Assembly: GCF_026212465.1 (NCBI RefSeq)
Contig: NC_080056.1
Location: 17,611,606 to 17,675,605, forward strand
Direction: 5' to 3'
Length of the DNA: 64,000 nt
Source of the DNA: Amaranthus tricolor
Lineage: Eukaryota > Streptophyta > Magnoliopsida > Caryophyllales > Amaranthaceae
Position numbers and translations under genes: made by a program. Below, piece after piece: positions 48,648 through 61,461 of the stretch (its first letter is position 1; the number at the start of each line of letters is the position of its first letter). The notes under the pieces are model-generated. The model had not been told where the DNA came from and did not search any database. It saw nothing but the letters and a program-made list of their open reading frames with translations.

Positions 48648-50112
48648 TGTTGGACCTCTTGAGTTTTGATGATGACTACACTTAAGCAAATATGTGTTAA
48701 GAGATTATGTGCAGGTCGATATCCGGTCGTAATTATGATCGTTGATAGTACCTATGACTTGGTTCATGGAAATGTACGTGTTAAAAGGATCCGAAAGATG
48801 TTAGAAGAAGTATATCGCTTGGGATGTAAAATGGAGACAGCAGGTCTACTGTTCCTAAGTTGGATGTTCTAACAAAATTGGAAATTGGAGACAGCGCACT
48901 GTTCCTGAACTGGAGTCAGCCTACGTTAACTGGAAATTCTGGTTATTTATTTATAATTATTATTTTTAGTTAATGTATTAAATAAAGTTAATTTGTTGCA
49001 TTTATTAATTATTATAATTAATTGGCAAAAAGTTTTCTTAAAATTACTTTACGTATGAGCCTCTAAATAAAGATCCTTTATTTTAGGATCTATTTTTAGT
49101 AAATATTGGATTTACTAAAAATAGAATTAGTTGTTGTTGAATGGGTCTTAGCTATCATTCTTAACCGTCTTTATACCTACAAGTTAGCAAGTAACCATTC
49201 GTAATAAGCATAACCGTTTCTATTTATAGCAAACACGTTCCAGCAATTAGTACTGGAACAGGAACAGCTATTGAAGAAACTGGTGCTTGAAGGGAACAGA
49301 AGCTAGTTTAGGCAAATGGGAACAGCGGTTATTTCTGTATGATTTGACTTAATCAAAAACCGTATGTTTGGTTAATCCACATTACTCCCATGATCTTTTT
49401 GATAATGGAATAATGGATTGGAATATTCCTTATTCTTAGGGATTTTAGCTCTATAAATAGTGGGCTCGGTTATTCTTCAAAACTTGCCTTAGTATGAGCC
49501 ATTAAATCATACGTAATTATGGGAGAATTTTTACAACAAAATTTTGTTTTAAAAATGCCAATTAATTCATAATATTTTCTTGTGCAACTTATTGATTTTA
49601 TTTTTAGAGAATTTCATTTCTTTTGTAAGAGTTTTTGAGAGAATTTGTAATTAGACTCGGGTGAGTCTAAGGGGGAATTAATTAGCTTTTAATGAAGCTA
49701 GAGAAGAGATTAGCTTTGAGTAAAGCTAAGGAGAAAGCTTCTAGTGAAGCTAGTGGTGAGAATTAGCTTTTAGTGAAGCTAAGTTTGTTGCTTTGAGTGA
49801 AGCAATTTGAGAGAGAAGAGTTGGCCTAGTTGATTCGCTTCGAGTGAAGTAAGATGTTTATTGTAATTGTAACGAGTTGCCTTAAACATAGTGGAGAATT
49901 TAGAAATCCCGAGGGGTCGTGGTTTTTCCTTCTATTTAGGCCTAGAAGGTTTCCACGTAAAAATCGTTTGTCTCTTTTAATTATTTCGCTCTAAGTTTAA
50001 GCTTTATTTATTTTATTCAATTCCGCAAAAACAGGGCAAAAACGCTTAAACTAGTAACAACAACAATTCACTCCCCCTCTTGTTGCTGTTCCCGTTCCTA
50101 ATTAAGTCTACA
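48648..50112 (+). repeat. 5' LTR of the Sirevirus (1465 bp)
   Basis: TGTTGGACCT ... AGTCTACA. TATA box TATAAATA at 49452-49459. I counted three base differences from the 3' LTR (about 0.2 percent). Confidence 0.95.
49682..49854 (+). repeat. Array of AGCTT-n-AAGCT stem-loop units in the LTR leader
   Basis: About six units of the form TTAGCTTTTAGTGAAGCTAA, each able to form a short stem with loop around AGTG, at spacing of about 25-35 nt. The same array is in the 3' LTR at 58269-58441. It lies downstream of the TATA box, so it is in the transcribed leader. Confidence 0.75.
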
Positions 50113-50114
50113 AT

Positions 50115-50126
50115 TGGTATCAGAGC
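50115..50126 (+). other. Primer binding site of the Sirevirus
   Basis: TGGTATCAGAGC, two bases after the LTR end; complement of the 3' end of initiator tRNA-Met. Confidence 0.9.
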
Positions 50127-50180
50127 CCTGTTCCCAGTAGATCAGGAAACCCTAAGGGCAGAATCCTGGTGTTCCCGAAA

Positions 50181-51160
50181 ATGTCAATTATGAACGAGCG
50201 AATGGAAGAAGGGTATTCTACTCAAAGATCACCCATGTTTGATGGAAAATTCTATACTTAATGAAAAGAATAGGATGGAGATCTTCATCAAAGCGAAAAA
50301 TTATCAAGTTTGGAGAGTCATCGAAATTGGAGATTTTGAGGTAACCAGTACTAACTCCAATCATGAAATTGCTCCCAAACTCAAACCGTATTTGAAAAAG
50401 AAGATTTTCAAAAGATAGAAATTAATGCCCTTGCCATAAAGCAGGTATGTTCTTCTAACTCATTTTCTGTCCATCCATCCAAATTGAGTAAAAATAAATT
50501 AATAGAGTTGCTAAAGGAGACACAAATTAAACTTGAAAATGGTAATGATAAGTGTCTCCAATTGGAAAAGGAGCTCAAAGTAAGTAAAGACCATGTCTCC
50601 TATATAAACACCTTTAGATCCGATGTCCAAAACAGATTTTTCGGTTTGTTGGACCAAAACATAATTTTAAAGGAAAATATGGAGAGAATTAAAAAGGAAA
50701 ATGTTATTCTTAATATTGAGTTATCGCAATACAAATTGCTAGGCTTGAATAAGAAATTAAACGACGCATCTATTAAGAACCAGTGTACAGATTTTCAAAA
50801 TCTGGACAGTAGCTTCGAATTCAAACGCTCCAAAAGTGATAAAATTGAGCTTGAATTAAATTCAAGAGAAAAAGGGAAAATCAAAAGTGTTCCCAAATGG
50901 ATTCAAGAAGCTAAAAGTAAAAATTCAAAACGCCTAGATCACTTTAAGAATAGCAAGAAGAAAAAGGTATACGTTGATCTCCCTAGTGACAGAATCTGTT
51001 CCTTCTGTGGAGGAACTGGCCATCTGAAAGACCAGTGCACCAAAAGGGAACAGTCTGTCTCTAATAGAAACTATGTCGATAAGATTTGGACGAAGAAAAC
51101 AGATTCTTGTAAAATCGACAAGGAACCCAAGACATCCTGGGTTCCTGTAACTAACCATTA
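50181..51160 (+). pseudogene. Sirevirus gag, stop codons and internal deletion
   Basis: The ATG at 50181 starts a frame that meets TAA and TGA within about 25 codons. A large part of the usual gag-polypeptide (UBN2) domain appears missing between about 50400 and 50470. From 50484 a long coiled-coil region (MSKNKLIELLKETQIKLENG and on) is open and ends in a CX2CX4HX4C knuckle (CSFCGGTGHLKDQC, about 50998-51040). Gag would form the capsid and bind RNA; this one cannot. Confidence 0.82.
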
Positions 51161-51174
51161 ATTTTTTACAGGTC

Positions 51175-54100
51175 CAAGTGAGAGGGAACAGCTCATGGTA
51201 TCTCGACAGTGGGTGTTCCAAACACATGACGGGTGAAAAATCTGAATTTCTCTCACTTGAAGCCTATGATGGGGGAACAGTAACCTTCGGTGACATTATG
51301 AAGGGTGAGATAATCGCCAAAGGAAAAGTTGGAAGGTCATGTTCCCATGCTATCGATAATGTATTTTTAGTCGTGGATTTGAAACATAACTTACTAAGCA
51401 TTTATCAAATTTGCGTTAAAGGTAACTCTATGAACTTTACTTCAAAAAGGGTGCATTATTTCTAGGAATGACACAGGAGACACCGTTCTTGAGGGAATCA
51501 GAAAAGGGACCACTTATGTTGTGGACCTGGACACTGTTCCCAAAACCAGTCTAACGTGTTAAAGTGTTATAGAAGACGACCCACTTCTTTGGCATAGGCG
51601 TCTAGGTCATGCTAGTTATACATTGATTAATACTTTAAGATCAAAAGACCTAGTTAGAGGACTACCAGCTATAAAATTCCTTAAGGATGAAATTTGTGAT
51701 CCTTGTGCCAAAGGAAAACAAGTTAGGTCATCTTTTAAACCAAAGAATGTTGTGACCACCTCTAAACCACTTGAACTAATACACATGGATTTGTGCGGAC
51801 CTATGAGAATACAAAGCCGCAGTGGCAAAAGATATGTGTTTGTTATTGTTGATGATTATAGTAGATTTACATGGACTTTATTTTTAGTTAGTAAAGATGA
51901 AGCTTTTAATGAGTTTGTTTCTTTAGCTAACAAAATACAAAAATCTACCAATAATCAAATTATTCACATAAGGTCAGATCATGGAAGAGAATTCGAAAAT
52001 TCAAGTTTCATGAATTATTGCAATGAACATGGATTAAGTCATAATTTTTCGGCACCACGAACACCACAACAAAATGGTGTAGTAGAAAGGAAAAATAGAA
52101 CTTTAGAGGAAATGGCTAGAACCATGTTAATTGCTAGTGGTCTACCTAGAAATTTTTGGGCCGAAGTTGTTAATACTGCATGTTATATTTTGAATCGTGT
52201 ATTAATAAGACCAATCACTTCAAAGACACCCTATGAATTGCTTAAAGGTGTTAAACCAAATATCTCCTATTTTCGTGTGTTTGGATGCAAATGTTTTGTA
52301 CATGTTAATGGAAAACGAAATATAGGTTAATTTGATGAAAGAAGTGATGAAGCAGTATTTCTTGGCTATTCATCTCAAAGTAAGACTTACAGAGTTTATA
52401 ACAAAAGAACAATGAGCGTGGAAGAATTTTTTCACATAATTTTCGATGAAACTAACTTTTTGTCAAGTGAACAGGATACAAATAATTTTAAGATAGGTCT
52501 TTCAAATCTAGAGAATGATGAAGAAGAAATGAAAATGCAAGATCAAGGAACAGCAGGTGAACAGCTGATCCCAGAAAAGGCAGAAAGGAACGGTCTTGAT
52601 CAGGAACTGCCAGTACTTCAGAACCAACAGACTGTTCCCTATCCAGCTGTTCCCACAGAAGAGCAAAACGATCCAGTAGCTGAACAAAATGTTGATCAAG
52701 CTGAAGAACCAGAACATGCTATTGTTCCCACAAGAGAATTTGTGCCCAAACCTTGTTAGTATCAAAGTTATCATCCTCTTGATTTGATTATAAGTGATTT
52801 GAATAAAGGAACACAAACTAGATCTCAAATGAGAAACTTTTGTGCACACTTTGCGTTCCTATCATCACTCGAGCCCAAGAATCATGAAGAAGCTCTAAAG
52901 GATTCCGAATGGATCGTGGCCATGCAAGACGAATTAAATGAATTTGAAAGAAATAAAGTATGGCACTTGGAACCCAAACCGAAACACAAAAATGTAATTG
53001 GTTTGAAACGGGTATTTGGGAATAAACTAGATGAGCATGGAATAATTGTTAGAAACAAAGCAAGGCTCGTGGTCAAAGGATACAATCAACAAGAAGGTAT
53101 TAATTTTACCGAGACATTTGCTCCGGTAGCAAGGTTAGAGGCTATAGGAATCTTAATTTCTTTTGCTGCATTCATGAACTTTAAATTATATCAAATGGAT
53201 GTGAAATGTGCTTTCTTAAATGGTTTTCTTGATGAAGAAGTTTTTGTTGAACAACCCCCAGACTTTGAAAATACCTCTTGTCTCGATCATGTCTACAAGC
53301 TTAAAACAAGCTCCTAGGCAATGGTATGAAAGACTATCAAAGTTTTTGATTCAAAATGACTTTGTAAGAGGCAAAATTGACAAAACCTTATTCTTTAAGA
53401 ACAGAGGTTCGGATATTTTAGTTGTTCAAATATATGTTGATGATATTATCTTTGGAGCCACCAATGAACTGTTGTGTAAAGAATTTGCCAACCTTATGAG
53501 CACTGAATTTGAAATGAGCATGATGGGAGAATTAAATTTCTTTCTTGGTTTGCAAATTAAACAAACTGCTAATGGTATCTTCATTCACCAACAAAAATAT
53601 ATAAAAGAACTTCTCAATAAATATGGCTTGAATAATGCTAAAATCAACAACACACCTATGGCTACAAATGTTAGATTAGATGAAGACCCAAATGGAACAA
53701 ATGTTGATCAAACTATGTATAGAGGCATGATTGGCTCTTTATTATATCTAACTGCTAGTAGACCCGATATTGCTTTTAGTGTTGGTTTATGTGCTAGATT
53801 TCAATCCAATCCTAAAGAATCACATCTCACTGTAGTTAAACGAATTCTAAGATATTTGAAGGGAACAGACGACTTATCCTTATTTTATCCTAAAAGTGAT
53901 GTTTATGATTTGAAAGGTTTTAGTGATGCAGATTATGCAGGTGATCTAGTTAATAGAAAAAGTACATCAGGTATGGTACAATTTCTTGGCTCATGTTTAG
54001 TTTCATGGAGTTCCAAGAAACAAAACACTGTTGCATTATCCACTGCCGAAGCTGAATACGTAGCAGCAGCAGCTTGCTGTTCCCAAATGCTTTGGATAAA

Positions 54101-54377
54101 ACAGCAGCTAAGAGATTTTGGTATTAAGTTTGAATGTGTTCCTATTTATTGTGATAATACCAGTGCCATATGCATATCTAAAGATCCAGTGCATCATTCA
54201 CGAGTAAAACACATCCACATTAGGCATCATTTTCTTAAGGATAATGTTGAAAATAAAAATATTATTTTAAAGCATGTAAACACAAACGAGCAAAAAGCAG
54301 ATATCATGACTAAACCGCTTCCAAGGGAACAACATGAGAAAATGAGATTGGAACTTGGCATGATCAAGCTGCATTAA
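51175..54377 (+). pseudogene. Sirevirus pol (PR-IN-RT-RH) with stops and frameshifts
   Basis: Order: protease (WYLDSGCSKHMTG, active DSG), pre-integrase HRRLGHAS, integrase (HMDLCGP, RSDHGREFE, GVVERKNRT giving D, D, E), RT ([25 protein letters not shown]) and RNase H (SDADYAGD, AEAEYVAA), ending at 54377. Breaks: a frameshift near the A-run around 51450, nonsense codons near 51560, at 52328-52330 and at 52757-52759, and a frameshift near 53300 where the KALYGLK-type segment of RT is missing, apparently a deletion of about 20 nt between two short CTTAAAA repeats. Confidence 0.88.
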
Positions 54378-54885
54378 AGTGAGTGACATATGTGATCCTT
54401 AAAGTCAGAATGAAAATTGAAAAGGTCGATCAACCACAAAATCTTGATTGAAAAATCGATTATCGAAAGGATCAGGTACGCACCATTTAAAAGTATATAC
54501 TGTGAATGCTCATATAATTGCTTGTTTGATTTGATCAGATTGTAGTAGCATAAAATTTCCATTTATTTTTTATTTACATAAAAAATTTTCATAATATTTA
54601 ATATATATATTTCTCCAGCAACTTTTTTTGAAAAGTAGGAGTTGAATCATCATAGTTCTTCACTAAATCCGTCTGTTTCCATTTCACATTTTGTGTCCAT
54701 ATGCGCGAATTAAATAAGGAACATGAATCACCTAAACACACGTCCTCTCACATTCATTTTATACACTCTCGCACGCCAAGCCCTAAACCCTTCATCCTCA
54801 AACGCAATCAACTCTAAATTCCAAAATCATCTTCATCTTCTCACATTTCCTGCAAAATCTCGCTCCATCAACTCATCAAATCACC

Positions 54886-55079
54886 ATGAAAACCAATAGC
54901 CGTACACCCAAAATGAAACAACCCAAGCCTTTAAGAATTATCCACCCAACACCTTTATTAACTGCTCAAGAGTCATCTTCAAAAGAGCAGCAGGACACTC
55001 CTGGTGGCACTAAAAGGAAAGCAAGGAACAAGAGGAAAAGACCGACCACTTCAAAAATGATGGTTGGGTTTGGTTTAGA

Positions 55080-55117
<38 letters not shown>

Positions 55118-56278
55118 GGTGTTTGTTCTAGTTCTGTTAAAGAAGTTAAAATAGAGTTTCACAGTCAGAAATTGGGAGAATGGCTAGGTGTGCCCGCAAA
55201 TGGATTTAATGTTTATTATGTTGGATCAAAAATAACTTTCTTTGAAAAAGATGAAAAGGAAGTTTGGAAATTTTTAGGGATCATTGAAAAAAAGAGGGAA
55301 GGTCAGCCATAATGCACTGTCCCCTTTACACAAATTGTTGTATAACATTGCATGTAGATTTGTTTTGCCGCGAAATTCCAAACGCAGTGAAGTAAGTTTA
55401 CGAGATGCAACCCTAATTTACTGCATGGCTAACAATATTAAAATCAATTTTCCCTCTTTGATGATCTCTCACTTAAGTGAATGTATTTCTAAAGGTTGTG
55501 TGATTGGATATGGAGGTTTGCTGACTTGGATTTTTAGGAAGATAGGTGTTCCACTTGAAGGACAAAACTTTCCCATGGGTCCGAACAATATGATAGGTGC
55601 CAAGTGCTTAAATAACTTACACCTTAAATTAAATGAGAATGGGACCATTGAGAACGTTGTTGAAACAATCAATGTTAATTCTGATAATGAGAAGGAAACC
55701 GAAAAGGGCATTCTGAAGAGGAACAGGAGGAAAATTCATGTTAGGGGGAAGTTGAGAAGGAACCTGTGGAGGATGCTGTGGAGGAAGAAGAAGAGAAAGA
55801 TGAGGAGAGTTCTTTACCTGGTTCAAAACCTAGGAAGAGTCGTAGGCTAGCTTCCAAAGGAAAGAAACCTGTTGTTATTATTGATGATGACTCAACCTCT
55901 TATACAACAGCTGAACCAAGCCATCCTTCCTCACCTAAACCTGCCACACCGTCATTCCATAATTTTTCTTCACCACCACAATCACCAATTCAACCATCTT
56001 CACCACCACAGTCACCTATACCATCATCACCACCACCAGTACACACATCACCAAATCAAGGTTTAGGTGACACTACAGTTCCTACAGCCCCTCTATCCTT
56101 CATTCTCCTAAAACTCACAGAATTGCAGACAAGCTTCCTTGTTTTTAAGGATGAAATTCGTGTCTCCATAGCCTCACTCTCTGCTCAAATGGACCAAATA
56201 GAAGCACGTTTAGGGGCCAAGCTTGACACAGTAGAGGTGGAAACAGAATATATAGATGAAGAAGCTCCTGCATCTTAA
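54886..56278 (+). pseudogene. Sirevirus env-like region, frameshifted
   Basis: Several overlapping frames make up what was probably one protein: a basic N-terminus (MKTNSRTPKMKQPKPL), a central part with LGEWLGVPANGFNVYYVG and PLHKLLYNIACRFVLPR, an acidic and Lys/Arg stretch, and a Pro/Ser-rich region followed by a coiled-coil-like tail (FILLKLTELQTSFLVF, ARLGAKLDTVEVETEYIDE). The frame changes at least three times. The first change is at a run of 34 A (55081-55114). The env-like gene is a hallmark of Sireviruses; the function is unknown and no viral membrane protein role should be assumed. Confidence 0.65.
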
Positions 56279-57234
56279 TTTCTCCTGATAATCATCATAT
56301 TTTCTTATTTGTTGCAACCATCACTATTATCAAACAATCTTTTCTTGCTTTTGATTTGTACCAGCTGGGGTACTGTTTGTATTAATTCATACTATGACCT
56401 ACATTTTCCTTTATGCTACTAACTATCTGTGACGATTAATCATAGCTGATCTCGTTTGCATTCATTGTTACTGCTTTTTACTTTGTGCATCCTTATTCTC
56501 TCTTTGACTATGTCTATATGCGTAGTGCTGTGGTTTGATTGCTCCAATTCTTTTTGAATGATGTCAAAAGGGGGAATATATGACACAAACTTAAATAATG
56601 CTTGAGTATGCTTAGCTCTGATAATATCTATTATATTGGACTTTAGGATTAAGCTTATGATTCATGATCTAAGGCTGTTTGGCTGTGTGCTGCTGATGAT
56701 TGTTTATTGCTTGTTTATTGCTTGATGATTTTGCTGTGATTGTCAAAGTATAGTTAATCTATTGTCAGTATATAGTTAACACCTCTTGTTAATGCTTAAT
56801 GCTCTGATACTTATGATCAAGATTGATTTACATTGTTCTGATAATAGAAGTTACTTGATGAACTGTTGCTCTGATGACTCTGACGATGAACTGTTCTAAT
56901 AATTTTTTTGAATGTTCTGTTGATAGGAATATAAGATATATGCTCTGATTATATGATTAATTGTTCTGATTTCAAAGTTATTACATTTGAAATACTTAGT
57001 GATTTATGTTAACTATTTTTGGAAACTATTTAAAAACATATATTTTATATTGTGTTTTTATACTATATGGAGTAAACTGTGTTGCTATGATTGCTTGGTA
57101 AATTATATTGTAACGAGTTAATTTACTAAGTTATGTAGAGTTGTTTTAATCTCTGACATGCTCTATAATATTGATTTTACTCTAATTTTATTTTAAGTTT
57201 GTTTAAAAGTTTGTCATCATCAAAAGGGGGAATT
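56279..57234 (+). other. Sirevirus 3' non-coding region with polypurine tract
   Basis: No coding potential. The tract AAAAGGGGG at 57222-57230 lies directly before the 3' LTR, the expected primer site for plus-strand synthesis. Confidence 0.75.
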
Positions 57235-58699
57235 TGTTGGACCTCTTGAGTTTTGATGATGACTACACTTAAGCAAATATGTGTTAAGAGATTATGTGCA
57301 GGTTGATATCCGGTCGTAATTATGATCGTTGATAGTACCTATGACTTGGTTCATGGAAATGTACGTGTTAAAAGGATCCGAAAGATGTTAGAAGAAGTAT
57401 ATCGCTTGGGATGTAAAATGGAGACAGCAGGTCTACTGTTCCTAAGTTGGATGTTCTAACAAAACTGGAAATTGGAGACAGCGCACTGTTCCTGAACTGG
57501 AGTCAGCCTACGTTAACTGGAAATTCTGGTTATTTATTTATAATTATTATTTTTAGTTAATGTATTAAATAAAGTTAATTTGTTGCATTTATTAATTATT
57601 ATAATTAATTGGCAAAAAGTTTTCTTAAAATTACTTTACGTATGAGCCTCTAAATAAAGATCCTTTATTTTAGGATCTATTTTTAGTAAATATTGGATTT
57701 ACTAAAAATAGAATTAGTTGTTGTTGAATGGGTCTTAGCTATCATTCTTAACCGTCTTTATACCTACAAGTTAGCAAGTAACCATTCGTAATAAGCATAA
57801 CCGTTTCTATTTATAGCAAACACGTTCCAGCAATTAGTACTGGAACAGGAACAGCTATTGAAGAAACTGGTGCTTGAAGGGAACAGAAGCTAGTTTAGGC
57901 AAATGGGAACAGCGGTTATTTCTGTATGATTTGACTTAATCAAAAACCGTATGTTTGGTTAATCCACATTACTCCCATGATCTTTTTGATAATGGAATAA
58001 TGGATTGGAATATTCCTTATTCTTAGGGATTTTAGCTCTATAAATAGTGGGCTCGGTTATTCTTCAAAACTTGCCTTAGTATGAGCCATTAAATCATACG
58101 TAATTATGGGAGAATTTTTACAACAAAATTTTGTTTTAAAAATGCCAATTAATTCATAATATTTTCTTGTGCAACTTATTGATTTTATTTTTAGAGAATT
58201 TCATTTCTTTTGTAAGAGTTTTTGAGAGAATTTGTAATTAGACTCGGGTGAGTCTAAGGGGGAATTAATTAGCTTTTAATGAAGCTAGAGAAGAGATTAG
58301 CTTTGAGTAAAGCTAAGGAGAAAGCTTCTAGTGAAGCTAGTGGTGAGAATTAGCTTTTAGTGAAGCTAAGTTTGTTGCTTTGAGTGAAGCAATTTGAGAG
58401 AGAAGAGTTGGCCTAGTTGATTCGCTTCGAGTGAAGTAAGATGTTTATTGTAATTGTAACGAGTTGCCTTAAACATAGTGGAGAATTTAGAAATCCCGAG
58501 GGGTCGTGGTTTTTCCTTCTATTTAGGCCTAGAAGGTTTCCACGTAAAAATCGTTTGTCTCTTTTAATTATTTCGCTCTAAGTTTAAGCTTTATTTATTT
58601 TATTCAATTCCGCAAAAACAGGGCAAAAACGCTTAAACTAGTAACAACAACAATTCACTCCCCCTCTTGTTGCTGTTCCCGTTCTTAATTAAGTCTACA
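57235..58699 (+). repeat. 3' LTR of the Sirevirus (1465 bp)
   Basis: Same length as the 5' LTR. Differences seen: one near 57303 (T for C), one near 57466 (C for T) and one near 58685 (T for C). Confidence 0.95.
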
Positions 58700-59442
58700 A
58701 AATATATATATGGTAATATATAATTTTTTTTCTATTTATTAATATGATGATGCATGTATACATTCACAGAAATGATTCCGTCTCAATTAGCCATAGTAAG
58801 AAGAAGGAAGAAGAGATAAATTGATTTACAACTACTTTTCATGGTTGTTAACAATGTCGTCACAATCATGTACTTGGTGATGTGTATGATGGGTGTAATT
58901 GTTTATGAAATTGAACGACCACGTTATAGCAAAAGTGAGAAGAAACACCTTAGACAAAAGCACTTGGATGCACTAATCAAGGATAGTGATATAGTCTGCA
59001 AAAGTGAACTTCGTGTGAATAGAAGAACCTTTTATGTCCTTTGTGAGATGGTCAGAGATGTCTGTGGTTTAAATGGCACTCGAAATATGTATTTGGAGGA
59101 AATTGTAGCTATGTTCTTGTACACTTTGGCACATCATTTGAAAAATAGGACAATTAGAAGTCATTTCTTTCGAAGTGGAGAAAGTGTTAGTAGAAACTTC
59201 CACCGATGTCTTCTTGCCGTCTTAAAACTACATACTCACTTGCTAAAAAAGCCGACACCTATAATAGAAGATTCTGAAGTGGATAGATGGAAATGTTTTA
59301 AGGTAATAACATAATTTCATCTATATTATTTAAAAATCTATCCACTTTGTTTTTTGTAAAACTTATCCCTCTTAACTTTTTTTTGTAGAATTGTTTAGGA
59401 GCCTTACACTAGTGGAAAAAAACGTATTTGATGCTTATCATT

Positions 59443-59800
59443 TGCTGCGGTTTTTGTTTATTCGCAACAATAAATAGGAAAAAGATTTGAAAAAAAAAAG
59501 AACTAATTGCTGCGGTTTTTGTTGGTTGACCGCAGCAAATACGTCATTCTAATATTAATTGCTGCGGTTATTTATGGGCCCGCAGCAAATAATCCAAAAT
59601 TACCGCACATAGCAAAATTAAAAAAAAAAGCATTAATTGCTGCGGTTGGCTAGGGCTCGCAGCAAATAACCGTATTAATTGCATTTATTGCTGCGGTTAT
59701 CATTGAGCCCGCAGCAAATATCCCAAAATAACCGTTTTAACACAGCAAAATTTTAAAAAGAAAGCTTTTATTGCTGCGGTTGGTTAAGGCCCGCAGCAAA
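59443..59800. repeat. Left subterminal repeat array of CACTA-2
   Basis: About five inverted pairs of ATTGCTGCGGTT and CCGCAGCAAATA. The corresponding array is missing from CACTA-1. Confidence 0.8.
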
Positions 59801-60480
59801 TAACCTATCTTATTGTATACAACACGCTTCTTCATCACTTTAATTACACAGCCCGCCATTTTTTTTCACAAAACTCGACTACACAACGTTTCCTCTTCTC
59901 AAACCCATTGAAAAAACTCGACTACAACGTATCGTTCTTCATCTTCACCAACGTAAGATTAAGCATAATCAAGATTTGTGTTCGTTTCTTGTGTTCTTCT
60001 TCATCCTTCTCTCAAACCATTATCACGCCATTATCACGCCATTTTCTTCTTCTTGTTCTACATTTTCTCTCAAACCCACGAAATTCAAGGTATCTTTTTC
60101 ATTTTGATTTTGTAAATTAGGTTTAAATTTTTCATACTTTATGAATGTGTATGTTGTTGTTTTTAAGTTTTAATTTTGATTTGTCATACATGTTCGTGTA
60201 TGCACTAGAAATTATAGAAATTCAAGGTTAGCTTGCTACTCTGATCTCCTTTCTACTTAAATTTGTTTCATCTCTTTCGATTCAGAGATGAAAATTTTAA
60301 TATGAAAATATTAATATTGCATTCTTATTTTTCATGTTATTTCTATTATAGTTAATACAAAATAATAATACTCCTAGTTGATAAATAATACTAGTATATT
60401 ATTATTTGTGGAGTAAATAATTTTTTGTTCAGAAAAGTATTTTTAATTTTCAAGTTTCTTGTTTGTTTAAGTTTTAAATG

Positions 60481-61440
60481 GTTAGAATTGAAAATAATAG
60501 CCATATGCTAGAAATTAGAAGTTAAGTTGCGATTTTATGGGTTTTAAAGCGTTTTTTTCAATTTCGCGCGTAAAGTACTCAAACTTGGTTTTGATGCGAA
60601 ACCGGGGCTGATTAAGGCCTTGGTTATTCAAGGATTAATGTTGTGCGTAAGCTTTGATTAATGACACAGTAAAAAACTACAAATGATCATGAAAAGAACA
60701 CGAAACAACCACAAACACTTAAACAAAATTCTGATCTAGCAAACTGTCGAGCAGCCCTCCTTCAGCTCAGCTTCTAGGAGTCCACGGGGAATGTTAGAAT
60801 TGTTTTAGGACCTTGATTGCTAGATCCAAGTACCAAGATTCCATTTCCACTTTAGCCTAGGTCCTGGATGCATAGGTTTGGTCTCCACGTGTCGTGCAAG
60901 GTGGTCTGGTCACTAGTTTGCTGCTGTGTCAATTTCGCGCGTAAAGTAGGTCAAACATGGTTTGTTATTCACGAAACTTGGAGCACAATACTATTTGGCA
61001 TATATTATTGTGTTGAAATGGTTAGAATTGATAATAATAGTCATATACTAGAAATTAGAAGTTAAGTTGCGATTTTAAGGGTTTTTAAGCGTTTTTGTCA
61101 ATTTCGCGCGTAAAGTAGGTCAAACATGGTTTGTTATGCACGAAACTTGGCACACAACACTATTTGGCATATATTATTGTGTTGAAATGGTTAGAATTGA
61201 AAATCATGGTCATATGCTAGAAATTAGAAGTTAAGTTGCGATTTTAAGGGTTTTTATAAGCGTTTTTGTCAATTTCGCGCGTAAAGTAGCTCAAACTTTG
61301 TTTGTTTTGCACGAAACTTGGCACACAACACTATTTGGTATATATTATTGTGTAGAAGTTGTTAGAATTGAAAATCATAGTCATATTCTAGAATTTACGT
61401 GTTAAGTTGCGATTTTATGCGTTTTTAACCGTTTTTGACA
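60481..61440 (+). repeat. CACTA-2 intron minisatellite with the same inserted block
   Basis: Same 167-bp-type units as in CACTA-1, interrupted by the block at 60593-60926 that starts GATGCGAAACCGGGGCTGAT. The copies differ in number and in scattered bases. Confidence 0.8.
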
Positions 61441-61461
61441 CTAACATCTATTTTCTCTTAG

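Larger units (their letters stand above)
48648..58699 (+). mobile_element. Sirevirus-type Ty1/copia retrotransposon, complete but defective, 10 kb
   Basis: Two 1465-bp LTRs, a tRNA-Met primer site, a coiled-coil/zinc-knuckle gag, protease, integrase, RT, RNase H, an additional env-like gene region and a polypurine tract. The flanking pentamers GAATA and AAATA differ at one base, a probable target duplication. Long LTRs and the extra 3' gene fit the Sirevirus lineage. Despite LTRs that are almost identical, gag and pol are badly broken. It is inserted in the Harbinger leader. Confidence 0.9.

Noticed and set aside
55872..56066. His/Pro-rich frame
   Set aside because: Out-of-frame reading of the Pro/Ser-rich part of the env-like region.
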